Source: Flavobacterium sp. KACC 22761 (GTDB taxonomy: Bacteria > Bacteroidota > Bacteroidia > Flavobacteriales > Flavobacteriaceae). From it: 64,000 nucleotides of DNA. The position numbers were made by a program, and so were the translations under genes. The DNA lies in the NCBI RefSeq assembly GCF_034058155.1, contig NZ_CP139148.1, positions 186,001 to 250,000 of the forward strand. Reading direction: 5' to 3'. The notes beneath the pieces were generated by a model. That model saw nothing but the letters and a program-made list of their open reading frames with translations. It did no database searches and had not been told where the DNA came from. Positions 25,055 to 33,621 of this stretch are shown here, in pieces; within the stretch, counting starts at the first letter, position 1; every line of letters begins with the position of its first letter.

Positions 25055-28000
25055 GATTGTTGTCAATTTCTTCAGTTAATGGGTTTTCTTCTTCATGTTT
25101 AACCAGTTTGTGTTTTTCTGCAATTCTTCCGAAGATGTAGTACAATCCTGGAATCAAGAACACCCCACAAATAGTTCCGATAAGCATTCCTCCCGCAGCT
25201 GCAGTACCAATAGTTCTATTACCAATTTTACCTGGACCCGTTGCAAAAGCAAGCGGCAACAAACCAGCGATAAACGCAAACGAAGTCATTAAGATAGGAC
25301 GGAACCTTGCTTTTGCACCTTCCATCGCCGCGTCAAGAACCGATTTTCCGGCAGCATGCCTTTGAATTGCAAACTCAACGATCAATACGGCATTTTTACC
25401 TAATAAACCAATAAGCATTACCATGGCAACTTGAGCGTAAATATTGTTTTCTAATCCTGTGAATTTCAATAAAAGGAAAGCTCCAAAAATACCTGCCGGC
25501 AAAGAAAGAATTACTGATAATGGCAAAATAAAACTCTCGTATTGAGCCGCTAGAACCAAGTAAACGAATCCTAAACAGATCAAAAATACCCAAATTGCTT
25601 GATTACCTTGCGCAACCTCATCGGCAGAAATACCTGCCCAGTCAATATCGTATCCTCTTGGTAGTTTTTTCTCTGCTATTTGCTGAATTACTTTAATCGC
25701 CGTACCAGAACTGTAACCCGCCGCTGGAGAACCACTAATTTGCGTTGAGGTATACATGTTATGGCGCGTAATCTCCGAAAGTCCGTACACTTTCTCCAAT
25801 CTCATGAAAGCAGAATAAGGTACCATTTCATCACGATCATTTTTAACATACAATTTCAAGATATCATCTGGCTGTGCACGATATTCTGGCGAAGCCTGAA
25901 CAATTACTTTATAGTTGATTCCGAATTTGATAAAACTGATTTCATAGTTACTACCTACAAGCGTTGACAAAGTATTCATTGCGTTCTCGATAGAAACTCC
26001 TTTTTGTTGTGCCAAATCATTATCGACTTTCATCATGTATTGAGGGAAACTCGAGCTATAAAAACTGAATACATTCGATAATTCTGGTTGTTTATTCAAC
26101 TCGGCAACAAATTCATTATTTACCTTCTCCATTCGTTTATAATCTCCAGAACCCGTTTTATCTAACAAACGAAGCTCAAATCCTCCGGCAGCACCATATC
26201 CAGGTACAGCAGGTGGTTGGAAAAATTCGATATTTGCTCCCGCAATATCTTTACATTTTTCCTCCATTTCGTGCATAATCTCAACAACAGATTCTTTTCT
26301 GTCGCTCCAGTCTTTAAGATTCACCAAACATGTTCCTGAGTTTGCACCAGTACCTTCAGACAGAATTTCATATCCTGCTAATGAAGAAACAGATTTTACT
26401 CCATCAATAGTTTCAGCAATTTTTTGAACTCTTTCAGCAATATTGTTTGTTCTTTCTAATGATGAACCAGGAGGCGTCTGAATAACTGCATAAAACATTC
26501 CCTGATCCTCATTCGGAATAAATCCAGAAGGAACAGAACTGCTTATCGCCCAAGTTCCAATACAGAATCCAATTAAAGCAACAAATGTTACTACTCGTCT
26601 GTTAACGATTTTTCCTAATACATTTTGATATTTACCTTGTGCAAGGTTGAACTTTTCGTTAAATGCATCAATAAATCGATTCGCTGGTGTTTTCTTTTTA
26701 GGTTTTCCGTGATCGTTTTTCAACATCATCGCACAAAGTGCCGGTGTCAATGTCAATGCGACAATACCAGAAAGAATAATAGCCGTTGCCATAGTTACAG
26801 AGAACTGTCTGTAAAATACTCCAACTGGACCAGACATAAATGCTACCGGAATAAATACCGCTGCCATAAGGAATGTAATTGCTACGATCGCTCCAGCAAT
26901 TTCATGCATTGCTTGTTTTGTTGCTTTAAATGGCGAAAGATGCTCTTCTTCCATCTTGGCGTGCACCGCCTCAATAACCACAATCGCATCATCGACCACG
27001 ACCCCAATTGCCAATACTAAAGCAAATAACGTAATCAAGTTCAACGAAATATCGAAAAATGTCATGAATACAAATGTTCCAACCAATGATACAGGTACCG
27101 CAATTGCAGGAATAACTGTTGAACGCCAGTCTCCTAAGAAAAGGAATACTACCAAACCTACCAGAATAAACGCCTCAACAAGTGTGTGGATTACTTTTTC
27201 AATAGAAGCATCAAGGAATTTAGAAACGTCGTATGAAATTTCATAATCCATTCCTTTAGGGAATTTTTGCTTGATTTTTTCCAGTTTTGCTTTTACCTCT
27301 TCAATAACCTGATTCGCGTTACTTCCAAAAGATTGTTTTAATACAATCGCTGCAGATGGCCTTCCATTCAAATTAGAATAGATATCATACATCGAGCTAC
27401 CAAATTCAACTTTAGCAACATCTTTCAAACGTAAAAGCTCTCCATTTGAATTTGCTTTCACTACAATGTTCTCGTATTGTTCTTTTGTTGTAAAACGTCC
27501 AGAATATTTCAATACATATTCAAACGCCTGAGAACGTTTACCAGAACTCTCCCCTGTTTTACCTGGCGAAGCTTCCAAACTCTGACTGGATAATGCTTCC
27601 ATTATTTCATCAGCAGAAATTTTATAAGCCAACATACGATCTGGCTTCAACCAAATACGCATTGCATATTCACGTGTTCCTAAGATATCCCCAGAACCAA
27701 TACCATTTACCCTTTTTAATTCAGAAAGTACGTTGATATCAGCATAGTTATACAAGAATTTCATGTCGGTATTTGGGTCTGTACTGTAAAGGTTCACGTA
27801 CATCAACATACTAGGTACTTCACGCGTAATTTTGATACCCTCACGAATTACCAAAGGAGGAAGTTTATTGGTAACCGAAGCCACACGGTTTTGAACGTTA
27901 ATCGCCGCTTGGTTAGGATCTGTACCTAAATTAAAAACCACTTTTATAGTAGCCTCACCGTCGTTACCCGCATCAGAAGCCATATATTTCATTCCAGGAA

Positions 28001-28214
28001 CACCATTTAGGGCTCTTTCCAGGGGAATTACAACGGCTTTGATCATCAACTCACCATTGGATCCTGGATAATCTGCAGTAACGTTCACCATTGGTGGTGA
28101 AATGGTAGGGAACTGTGTAATTGGCAAACTCAATACCGACAGCACTCCCAAAAAGACAATAACCAACGATATTACTATCGACAGAACAGGTCTTTGAATA
28201 AATTTATTAAACAT
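25047..28214 (-). CDS. RND multidrug efflux permease, HAE1/AcrB family
   Basis: Proton-driven inner-membrane pump of 1055 aa, the normal AcrB size. The N-terminus has FIQRPVLSIVISLVIVFLG. TM4 carries the proton-relay aspartates in VLAIGVVVDDAIVVIEAVHA. Hallmark stretches GSPAAGYSSGTAIKV and VMLIGLLGKNAVLIVEFA follow. Twelve membrane segments and two large periplasmic loops are evident. It lies between the adaptor gene (28320) and the channel gene, in the standard order. Substrate range cannot be told; homologs export hydrophobic and amphiphilic drugs. Confidence 0.97.
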   Translation of the reverse strand: MFNKFIQRPVLSIVISLVIVFLGVLSVLSLPITQFPTISPPMVNVTADYPGSNGELMIKAVVIPLERALNGVPGMKYMASDAGNDGEATIKVVFNLGTDPNQAAINVQNRVASVTNKLPPLVIREGIKITREVPSMLMYVNLYSTDPNTDMKFLYNYADINVLSELKRVNGIGSGDILGTREYAMRIWLKPDRMLAYKISADEIMEALSSQSLEASPGKTGESSGKRSQAFEYVLKYSGRFTTKEQYENIVVKANSNGELLRLKDVAKVEFGSSMYDIYSNLNGRPSAAIVLKQSFGSNANQVIEEVKAKLEKIKQKFPKGMDYEISYDVSKFLDASIEKVIHTLVEAFILVGLVVFLFLGDWRSTVIPAIAVPVSLVGTFVFMTFFDISLNLITLFALVLAIGVVVDDAIVVIEAVHAKMEEEHLSPFKATKQAMHEIAGAIVAITFLMAAVFIPVAFMSGPVGVFYRQFSVTMATAIILSGIVALTLTPALCAMMLKNDHGKPKKKTPANRFIDAFNEKFNLAQGKYQNVLGKIVNRRVVTFVALIGFCIGTWAISSSVPSGFIPNEDQGMFYAVIQTPPGSSLERTNNIAERVQKIAETIDGVKSVSSLAGYEILSEGTGANSGTCLVNLKDWSDRKESVVEIMHEMEEKCKDIAGANIEFFQPPAVPGYGAAGGFELRLLDKTGSGDYKRMEKVNNEFVAELNKQPELSNVFSFYSSSFPQYMMKVDNDLAQQKGVSIENAMNTLSTLVGSNYEISFIKFGINYKVIVQASPEYRAQPDDILKLYVKNDRDEMVPYSAFMRLEKVYGLSEITRHNMYTSTQISGSPAAGYSSGTAIKVIQQIAEKKLPRGYDIDWAGISADEVAQGNQAIWVFLICLGFVYLVLAAQYESFILPLSVILSLPAGIFGAFLLLKFTGLENNIYAQVAMVMLIGLLGKNAVLIVEFAIQRHAAGKSVLDAAMEGAKARFRPILMTSFAFIAGLLPLAFATGPGKIGNRTIGTAAAGGMLIGTICGVFLIPGLYYIFGRIAEKHKLVKHEEENPLTEEIDNNHV

Positions 28215-28258
28215 TTTTATATTTTTTAATGATTAAACTAACTGAAAGTTTAAAATTG

Positions 28259-28304
28259 TTTCAGGTTTCAAGTTTCAAGTTTCACGAAACCAGAAACTTG
28301 AAAC
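28259..28304. repeat. Inverted repeat of gtttcaag words between adaptor and pump genes
   Basis: aggtttcaagtttcaagttt is followed by the complementary gaaacttgaaact (paired core 28270-28304). The word gtttcaag also appears at 48660-48692 and 56977-56990. It is intercistronic within one operon. Confidence 0.6.
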
Positions 28305-28319
28305 TTTTAAACAAAATCC

Positions 28320-29402
28320 TTATTCCGCTTTTACGCGTAAATGTTTTATTACCTCTTGAGGAGCTTGGTATTCATATTTAATTTTGTCGTTTTCTTTTAC
28401 TTTCTGAACACCTTCAAGTAAAATTCTATCGTTTTCTGAAATACCGCTTTTTATAACATATAAATCAGGTATTTCGCCAGTAATTGTAATTTCTCTAGAG
28501 CTAACTTTGTTGTCTTTTCCTACTACAAAAACATATTTTTTATCCTGAATTTCGTAAGTAGCTTTTTGCGGAATTACAATGGCATTTTTAAGAGGCAAAA
28601 ACATTTGAACTTGTCCTGTTTCTCCATTTCTAAGTAATTTTTCAGAATTTGGGAATCTTGCTCTAAAAGCGATATTTCCGGTTTCATTGTTGAATTCACT
28701 TTCAATTACTTCAACATTTCCTTTATACTTAAATGTATCTCCATTTGCTAAAACTAAGTTTACTTTATTTTCTGCACGACCCGCAACATTAGTTTCATAT
28801 TGAAGATATTCTGGTTCCGTAACATTGAAGTAAGCAAACATTTGGCTATTGTCTGAAAGGCTTGTCAATAATTCACCTTCATCAATAAGACTTCCTAATT
28901 TTAATGGAATACGGTCAATTGTCCCGTCAAACGGAGCTCTGATTTCTGTAAATGATAAATGAAGTTTTGCCAATGAAACTTCAGCTTTTGCAGATTGTAG
29001 TTTAGCCTGCGCAACACTTAATTCATTTTTAGAAACGATATTTTTATCTGCTAAAAGTTTAGCATTTTGCAATTCAATTTCAGTTGATTTTTGCTCAGCC
29101 TGTGCTTTAAGTAATTCTGCCTGATACATATTTGGCATAATTTTAAACAACAATTGGCCTTTTTTTACAAACTGTCCTTCGTCAACATAAATGTTTTGTA
29201 AAAAACCTTTTTCCTGAGCACGGATTTCAATATTTCGAACAGATTTGATCTGCGAAACATATTCTTTAGTAAATGAAGTATCAATTTTTACAGGATTTGT
29301 TACCGTAAATTTTTCAACTTCTTCTTTTTCTTCTTTTTTAGTTGTACAACTAGTTAGGCACACAAAGGCCATTAAGCCTGTGAACAAAATAATTCTTTTC
29401 AT
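28320..29402 (-). CDS. RND efflux periplasmic adaptor, membrane fusion protein family
   Basis: AcrA-type adaptor linking pump and outer-membrane channel. 360 aa with a lipoprotein signal (LMAFVCLTSCTTKKEE). The order is a barrel-sandwich half (IEIRAQEKGFLQNIYVDEGQFVKKGQLLF), a helical hairpin (about 95-140), and the second lipoyl half (LSFTEIRAPFDGTIDRI). A beta-barrel and C-terminal membrane-proximal domain follow (RNGETGQVQMFLPL, AIVIPQKATYEIQDKKYVFVV). It is the first pump gene; the permease starts 105 bp downstream. The 29403-29580 spacer shows no clear operator. Confidence 0.94.
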   Translation of the reverse strand: MKRIILFTGLMAFVCLTSCTTKKEEKEEVEKFTVTNPVKIDTSFTKEYVSQIKSVRNIEIRAQEKGFLQNIYVDEGQFVKKGQLLFKIMPNMYQAELLKAQAEQKSTEIELQNAKLLADKNIVSKNELSVAQAKLQSAKAEVSLAKLHLSFTEIRAPFDGTIDRIPLKLGSLIDEGELLTSLSDNSQMFAYFNVTEPEYLQYETNVAGRAENKVNLVLANGDTFKYKGNVEVIESEFNNETGNIAFRARFPNSEKLLRNGETGQVQMFLPLKNAIVIPQKATYEIQDKKYVFVVGKDNKVSSREITITGEIPDLYVIKSGISENDRILLEGVQKVKENDKIKYEYQAPQEVIKHLRVKAE

Positions 29403-29580
29403 GATTTAGTTTGGAAATTAAGCGATTCAATGCTTGGAATACAAGGATTCCTTTGGATAGAAAAAATGCATCAGACACCAATAGTTATAACCAAACTTTC
29501 ATACAAGATGAGGTAGAAAAAAAATATACATCAACAAGATAGCAGGATTACAGCATAGGTAACCGATGTATATTGGTAAA

Positions 29581-29964
29581 TCAAATTCTTAATACTCTCT
29601 GAGTAATATAGATAGGATTTGAATGCGCTAAGAAAGGCGCGTAGATTTTAAATCGATTTGATTCGTTTATTGCAGACTGATCTGAAAAAGTCAAATACCA
29701 GCTATCAAGCAAACTGTAGTTAACTGCAATTAATTTCCCTGAAAGTCCATCATTAAGATCATCATTTCCAGATAAATCTTCACCAAGATCAATGTCTGCA
29801 TCTTCAATAAGTGAAGTGCCTCTTTCCTGATGCGTGAATTTTACACGGTGCTTTTTTTCAAAGAGGTGATGTTGAGAACCATCAAAAGTATTGGCATTGA
29901 GATATTGGCCTCCGCCTGACAGAAGCAAATTCATAAACACTAAAAATACTATTATCTTTCTCAT
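29581..29964 (-). CDS. Secreted protein of unknown function upstream of the efflux operon
   Basis: ATG 29964 gives 127 aa beginning with a signal peptide (MRKIIVFLVFMNLLLSGGG). An upstream ATG at 30117 would add 51 residues of unlikely composition. The mature part has an acidic, low-complexity centre (EDADIDLGEDLSGNDDLNDG) and ends NPIYITQRVLRI. No family is recognised. It is in the same direction as the efflux genes, with 178 bp between, and could be co-expressed. Periplasmic location is expected. Confidence 0.6.
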   Translation of the reverse strand: MRKIIVFLVFMNLLLSGGGQYLNANTFDGSQHHLFEKKHRVKFTHQERGTSLIEDADIDLGEDLSGNDDLNDGLSGKLIAVNYSLLDSWYLTFSDQSAINESNRFKIYAPFLAHSNPIYITQRVLRI

Positions 29965-30223
29965 TCGGGTGCGAAAGTAATAAAAGATTGCAACAAAAAA
30001 AATAAAATAAGAAAGTCTTAACATGTCCGATATAAACGAAAACGTTTTCATTTTCCAACATTGCTCAATTCGCAACCAAATTGCAAAATTTATATCAAAA
30101 CAACAATGAGACATCATTTTGAACTGACGTTCCTTTTAAAACAATAATTTTTAATATAGTGAAAACATCAAAACCACAAATATTTGACGCTAAACATCTT
30201 ATTTAAAAATACGGAGGCTTTTT

Positions 30224-30637
30224 TTACAGCAAAATTTCCATTATTGTAAATTCCTGACCTTCTTTAATGAAAACTTTATGGGTATCGATCATTCCGAATT
30301 TTTCATAAAATGCCTTCTTGTTTGTGCGTGCATTACACCAAATTTTTGTACTGTTTTTTTGCTTCGCAAGCCCAAAAATATGCTTCAGCAATTCTGTCGC
30401 TATTCCTTTTCCTTGAAATTCTTCCAGCGTTGCTAGTTTTCTAAACTGCATTTCATCATCTTTAAAAAAACAAGAAACAATCGAAACTAGTTTTTCATCT
30501 AAAAATACCCCAAAATGCAAACCCCAATTATCTTCCTCTAATTGAACATATTCCATAGGCAAATTAGGCCACATTACTTCATGACGAATTTGCCAAGTTT
30601 GAGAAGGTTCTATTTCGGAAATTTTTAATGAATTCAT
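30224..30637 (-). CDS. GNAT-family N-acetyltransferase
   Basis: 137 aa from ATG 30637; the upstream in-frame ATG at 30694 adds an unlikely Lys-rich leader. The GNAT acetyl-CoA signature is FRKLATLEEFQGKGIATELLKHIFGLA (about residues 70-96), with the Q/RxxGxG/A loop as QGKGIA. The C-terminal NARTNKKAFYEKFGM strand is typical. The opening LKISEIEPSQTWQIRHEVMWP resembles acyltransferases of the ElaA/YjcF-like kind. Substrate unknown. Monocistronic. Confidence 0.88.
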   Translation of the reverse strand: MNSLKISEIEPSQTWQIRHEVMWPNLPMEYVQLEEDNWGLHFGVFLDEKLVSIVSCFFKDDEMQFRKLATLEEFQGKGIATELLKHIFGLAKQKNSTKIWCNARTNKKAFYEKFGMIDTHKVFIKEGQEFTIMEILL

Positions 30638-30810
30638 GACTTGATCTTTTTTTTCAAATTTAGAATATTTTGCACATTTGAATTTAAACGACACACAAAT
30701 ACATCATCACACTCATTTACAGAAAGATAACTTAAAATAAATAAGATAAATCATTCGAAATTAAATTTTAATAATTAATTTTATAGAATCGAAAACAAAA
30801 AAATCCGCTT

Positions 30811-31374
30811 ATGAAAAAAATCATTCTCGCAGTATTATTATGTATTAGTGCAAATAGTTTTGCGCAATTAATACAAATTGGTCCTCAATTTTCTACTAAT
30901 ATAACTTCGGCTGTTACGGATGATTTTAGCTCTAAAAGCTCAGGAACAGATTATGGATTTGCAGGATTTGTACGCGTAAATCTGGCACTTTTTTACGCTC
31001 AGGGCGAATTTGGTTATGCACAATCAAAATTCAGCGTTTCGCAAACTGGAGTTGGAGAAACAGAATATGAATTGGGCGGAACAGATGCAACTTTGCTTGC
31101 AGGATTAAAAGTGCTACCGCTTGGAAAATTAGGCAACGTGAGAATTTTTCTTGGATACAATTGGAAAAATTATTCAGACATCAATGCCAACAATAATCTA
31201 AATTTTATTGCTTTTGAAAAAAACAACAGCAGTTTTCTAGGTGGCGTTGGAGTTGATTTATGGCGATTTACAGTCGATTACAGATATCTTGCCGGCGTAA
31301 CCGATCTTGATCCCTCAGGAAGAAGTTTGAAAACCGGAATTTCGAATTTTTCAGTTGGGTTTAAATTTTTATAA
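30811..31374 (+). CDS. Outer-membrane beta-barrel (porin-like) protein
   Basis: 187 aa with signal peptide (MKKIILAVLLCISANSFAQ). Alternating-hydrophobicity strands follow (YGFAGFVRVNLALFYAQGEFGYAQ, VRIFLGYNWKNYSD, FTVDYRYLAGV), and it ends FSVGFKFL with a C-terminal Phe/Leu typical of BamA substrates. About eight strands are expected, as in the OmpX/PorT-like beta-barrel families of Bacteroidota. It is monocistronic with a terminator shared with the convergent gene. Function unknown. Confidence 0.85.
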   Translation: MKKIILAVLLCISANSFAQLIQIGPQFSTNITSAVTDDFSSKSSGTDYGFAGFVRVNLALFYAQGEFGYAQSKFSVSQTGVGETEYELGGTDATLLAGLKVLPLGKLGNVRIFLGYNWKNYSDINANNNLNFIAFEKNNSSFLGGVGVDLWRFTVDYRYLAGVTDLDPSGRSLKTGISNFSVGFKFL

Positions 31375-31395
31375 AAAATCTTATTTCAAAAACAT

Positions 31396-31426
31396 ATAAA
31401 AAGGGAATCAATTTGATTCCCTTTTC
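31396..31426. terminator. Terminator between convergent genes
   Basis: aaaagggaatca pairs with tgattccctttt around a 4-base loop, with A- and T-rich flanks on both strands. Confidence 0.85.
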
Positions 31427-31428
31427 TA

Positions 31429-32040
31429 TTATTTCACTTTAACAAAATAAGCTTCTTCGTTATTTTCTGTTATTTTTTCAATCCCAGTTTCATTTTTTCG
31501 GGCAACATTAATAACATGCAATACATTAGTTTCTTCATTTAAAAGACAACTCCAAATTGTGCCATCAGAAAGAATAATATCCGAAAAAATATCATCAGAA
31601 GCATCTTTATTATAATATTTCAAATCTTCCGTTTTGATCAGTTTTTTGATTTGCGTTTTTTGATCCGTTTCATAAAACAAAATCTTATCCTCTTTAATTT
31701 CGACTATTTCTTCAGTTTCATTTTGGTTTATTCCGTTGGTTTGAGCCCAAACTGGCTTATCTCCGGTCATTTTCCAAGTTCCAACTATACGACTTAAAGC
31801 ATCATTTCTCAGAATCGTTTTCAACGCATCTACTTTTTTAGCAGATTCTTTTCCTAGTTCATTTTCAGGTTTAAGTCTTGAAGCTATGGAAAACAAGTCT
31901 AATGCTTTTCTAAAATCAGCTTTTTGGTAATACGAAACGGCTAATTCGTATCTGCTTTTTTGAAATGCAGTTTTCGGATCATTTTGAGAAAAACTTTTAA
32001 AAGAAAGCAAAAAAACTAAAAGAACAGGGTATTTTTTCAT
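31429..32040 (-). CDS. Secreted TPR-like protein of unknown function
   Basis: 203 aa with signal peptide (MKKYPVLLVFLLSFKSFSQ). Residues about 25-70 look like one tetratricopeptide pair (RYELAVSYYQKADFRKALDL; FSIASRLKPENELGKES). A lipocalin-like beta domain follows (LSRIVGTWKMTGDKPVW, EEIVEIKEDKILFYE). The combination suggests a periplasmic or lipid-associated protein, but no family is recognised. The motif ttgtggaaaaccgtaa-like sequence (32095-32109, minus strand) lies 55 bp upstream, linking it to the two-component region by inference. An IS3 element has inserted just upstream (from 32160). Confidence 0.75.
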   Translation of the reverse strand: MKKYPVLLVFLLSFKSFSQNDPKTAFQKSRYELAVSYYQKADFRKALDLFSIASRLKPENELGKESAKKVDALKTILRNDALSRIVGTWKMTGDKPVWAQTNGINQNETEEIVEIKEDKILFYETDQKTQIKKLIKTEDLKYYNKDASDDIFSDIILSDGTIWSCLLNEETNVLHVINVARKNETGIEKITENNEEAYFVKVK

Positions 32041-32094
32041 TAATAATGCAGTTATTTATTTTCTGCAAACCTAACTTTTTATAATGACACTTTG

Positions 32095-32109
32095 TTACGG
32101 TTTTCCACA
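32095..32109 (-). promoter_or_regulatory. tgtggaaaaccgtaa motif upstream of the TPR-like protein gene
   Basis: On the minus strand this equals the core of 21219-21234. It lies 55 bp before ATG 32040, between that gene and the IS element. Confidence 0.4.
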
Positions 32110-32188
32110 TTTGGATTATTTACTGCAAAAAATAAAAAAGCCGTCATTTTCATTTAGACTGCACCCAAAATTTTAGACAAATTTATAA

Positions 32189-32998
32189 TTAAGTTTGATA
32201 ATGATGAGCTCGATATTTTATCGGGCTCATTTTGTTTAAATTTGATTTAATTCTTTGGTTATTATAATAGATTATATATCTATTGATTTCTTTTTTTAAT
32301 TGTTCTATTGATTTGAATTTTTGGGTATAAAACATTTCGGATTTTAATATTCCAAAGAAGTTTTCAATAATTGCATTATCCAAGCAGTTTCCTTTTCTTG
32401 ACATGCTTTGTTTGATTCCTTTTTGTTCTAATAGATGTTGGTAATGTTTCATTTGGTATTGCCAGCCTTGGTCAGAATGAAGTATCAAATTTGTATTGTT
32501 TGGTATTTTCCTAAAGGCTTTTTTCAGCATCATAACTACTTGATTGAACACTGGCCTCTCTGTGAGTTCATAGCTGATTATTTCCCCGTTAAACAAGTCG
32601 ATTATCGGTGACAAATACAACTTGTTTCCAGCTACATTGAACTCTGTTATATCAGTTGCCCATTTTTGATTTGGGGCTTGTGCTTTAAAATTTCTCTCTA
32701 GTATATTTGGGGCTATTTTGCCATTTTCACCTCTATAAGATTTATACTTTTTTACTCTAATAATACTCTTCAGCCCCAATAGATTCATTAACCTGAGAAC
32801 TGTTTTATGATTGATAATCAATCCCCTGTTTTGCAGTTCATCGGTTATCCTTCTATAGCCATAACGCCCTTTATGCTTTTGATAAATGACTTTAATCAGC
32901 TCTTTGGCTTCTTTGTATTTATCAGGTGACTTGCTTTGTTTTTGATGATAATAAAAACTGCTGCGTGCCATATTTGCTAGGTTGAGAAGTAATTCCAA
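32189..32998 (-). CDS. IS3-family transposase OrfB (DDE integrase domain)
   Basis: Catalytic part of the transposase, 269 aa from a TTG; probably made as an OrfAB fusion. An N-terminal HTH_21-like region (HKGRYGYRRITDELQNRG) precedes the rve core. The DDE triad is in WATDITEFNV, LILHSDQGWQY and NCLDNAIIENFFGILKSE. The open frame continues upstream without a stop to the slippery site at 33064-33070, giving the fusion region ASSLNSSQEKSKAINELRHK. The protein is complete to its stop, just inside the left terminal repeat. Confidence 0.92.
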   Translation of the reverse strand: MELLLNLANMARSSFYYHQKQSKSPDKYKEAKELIKVIYQKHKGRYGYRRITDELQNRGLIINHKTVLRLMNLLGLKSIIRVKKYKSYRGENGKIAPNILERNFKAQAPNQKWATDITEFNVAGNKLYLSPIIDLFNGEIISYELTERPVFNQVVMMLKKAFRKIPNNTNLILHSDQGWQYQMKHYQHLLEQKGIKQSMSRKGNCLDNAIIENFFGILKSEMFYTQKFKSIEQLKKEINRYIIYYNNQRIKSNLNKMSPIKYRAHHYQT

Positions 32999-33021
32999 AC
33001 CAAATTTATGCCTTAATTCGT

Positions 33022-33540
33022 TTATGGCTTTGGATTTTTCCTGGCTTGAATTAAGGCTTGAAGCTTTTTTAGCAATTCATTCTCACAACGAAGTCTTTCG
33101 TTCTCTTTTAGCAGTTCTTGCTCTCTTGTCAAGGGCCTGTCTGATTTGCGGTTTTTGCCTTTATTATCACTCATCGATATGGGTCTGCCTCTTTGTTTTG
33201 GTTTTAATCCTGTCAGTCCAAAGTTAGCAAAATCTTTTTTCCATTTTAAAATCATGGAAACATTGGGAATATTGAATCTTATGCCAGCCTGCATCAGGGA
33301 AAGAGATTCCTTTTCTATGCGTTTGAGTACTTTCAGCTTAAATTCGGCTGAATAGCTTTGGTTGATTCGTGGCAATAAACCAATTTCACCATATGTCTTA
33401 TAAAAACTGACCCACTTACGAATATTCCATCTTGCAGTCTGCTTCAATTTTGAAACATATCCAGCTGAATATTTTTTCTTTAAAACCAATTCTACACATT
33501 CTAATCTAAATGCATAGTCATACTTTGCTTTTCTTTCCAT
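33022..33540 (-). CDS. IS3-family transposase OrfA (HTH and leucine zipper)
   Basis: 172-aa DNA-binding subunit with two helix-turn-helix repeats (KYDYAFRLECVELVLKKKYS; SAEFKLKVLKRIEKESLSL) and a C-terminal coiled coil (LLKENERLRCENELLKKLQ). This layout is that of the IS150 group. Near its 3' end the minus-strand text CTAAAAAAGCTTC (AAAAAAG at 33070-33064) is a classic -1 slippery heptamer, AAAAAAG. A shift there joins the OrfB frame. OrfA alone would act as a regulator of transposition, as in IS3/IS150. Confidence 0.92.
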   Translation of the reverse strand: MERKAKYDYAFRLECVELVLKKKYSAGYVSKLKQTARWNIRKWVSFYKTYGEIGLLPRINQSYSAEFKLKVLKRIEKESLSLMQAGIRFNIPNVSMILKWKKDFANFGLTGLKPKQRGRPISMSDNKGKNRKSDRPLTREQELLKENERLRCENELLKKLQALIQARKNPKP

Positions 33541-33621
33541 AAAAAATGCCCCGAATAGTGTCTAACTTTTTGGGGCATGTTCATTTAAAAAGACGGCTTT
33601 TTACTTCATATTTATTACCAA

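Larger units (their letters stand above)
32160..33577 (-). mobile_element. IS3-family (IS150-like) insertion sequence
   Basis: About 1.42 kb with imperfect terminal inverted repeats: left tgcacccaaaattttagaca (32160-32179), right, read inward, tgccccaaaaagttagaca (33577-33559). The ends are 5'-TG...CA-3', as usual for IS3. It contains overlapping orfA and orfB with a slippery AAAAAAG. Both frames look intact, so it may be active. The exact outer boundary is uncertain by a few bases because the flanking ttcattt repeat is 7 bp, longer than the usual 3-4 bp duplication. Confidence 0.9.
32134..33602 (-). terminator. Intrinsic terminator split by the IS insertion
   Basis: The left half aaaaaagccgtc (32134-32145) and right half gacggcttttt (33592-33602) are complementary. 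If the IS is removed they form an ordinary stem-loop with U-tracts, placed for termination of the M1 peptidase gene. A 7-bp direct repeat ttcattt (32149-32155, 33580-33586) flanks the insertion. Confidence 0.65.
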
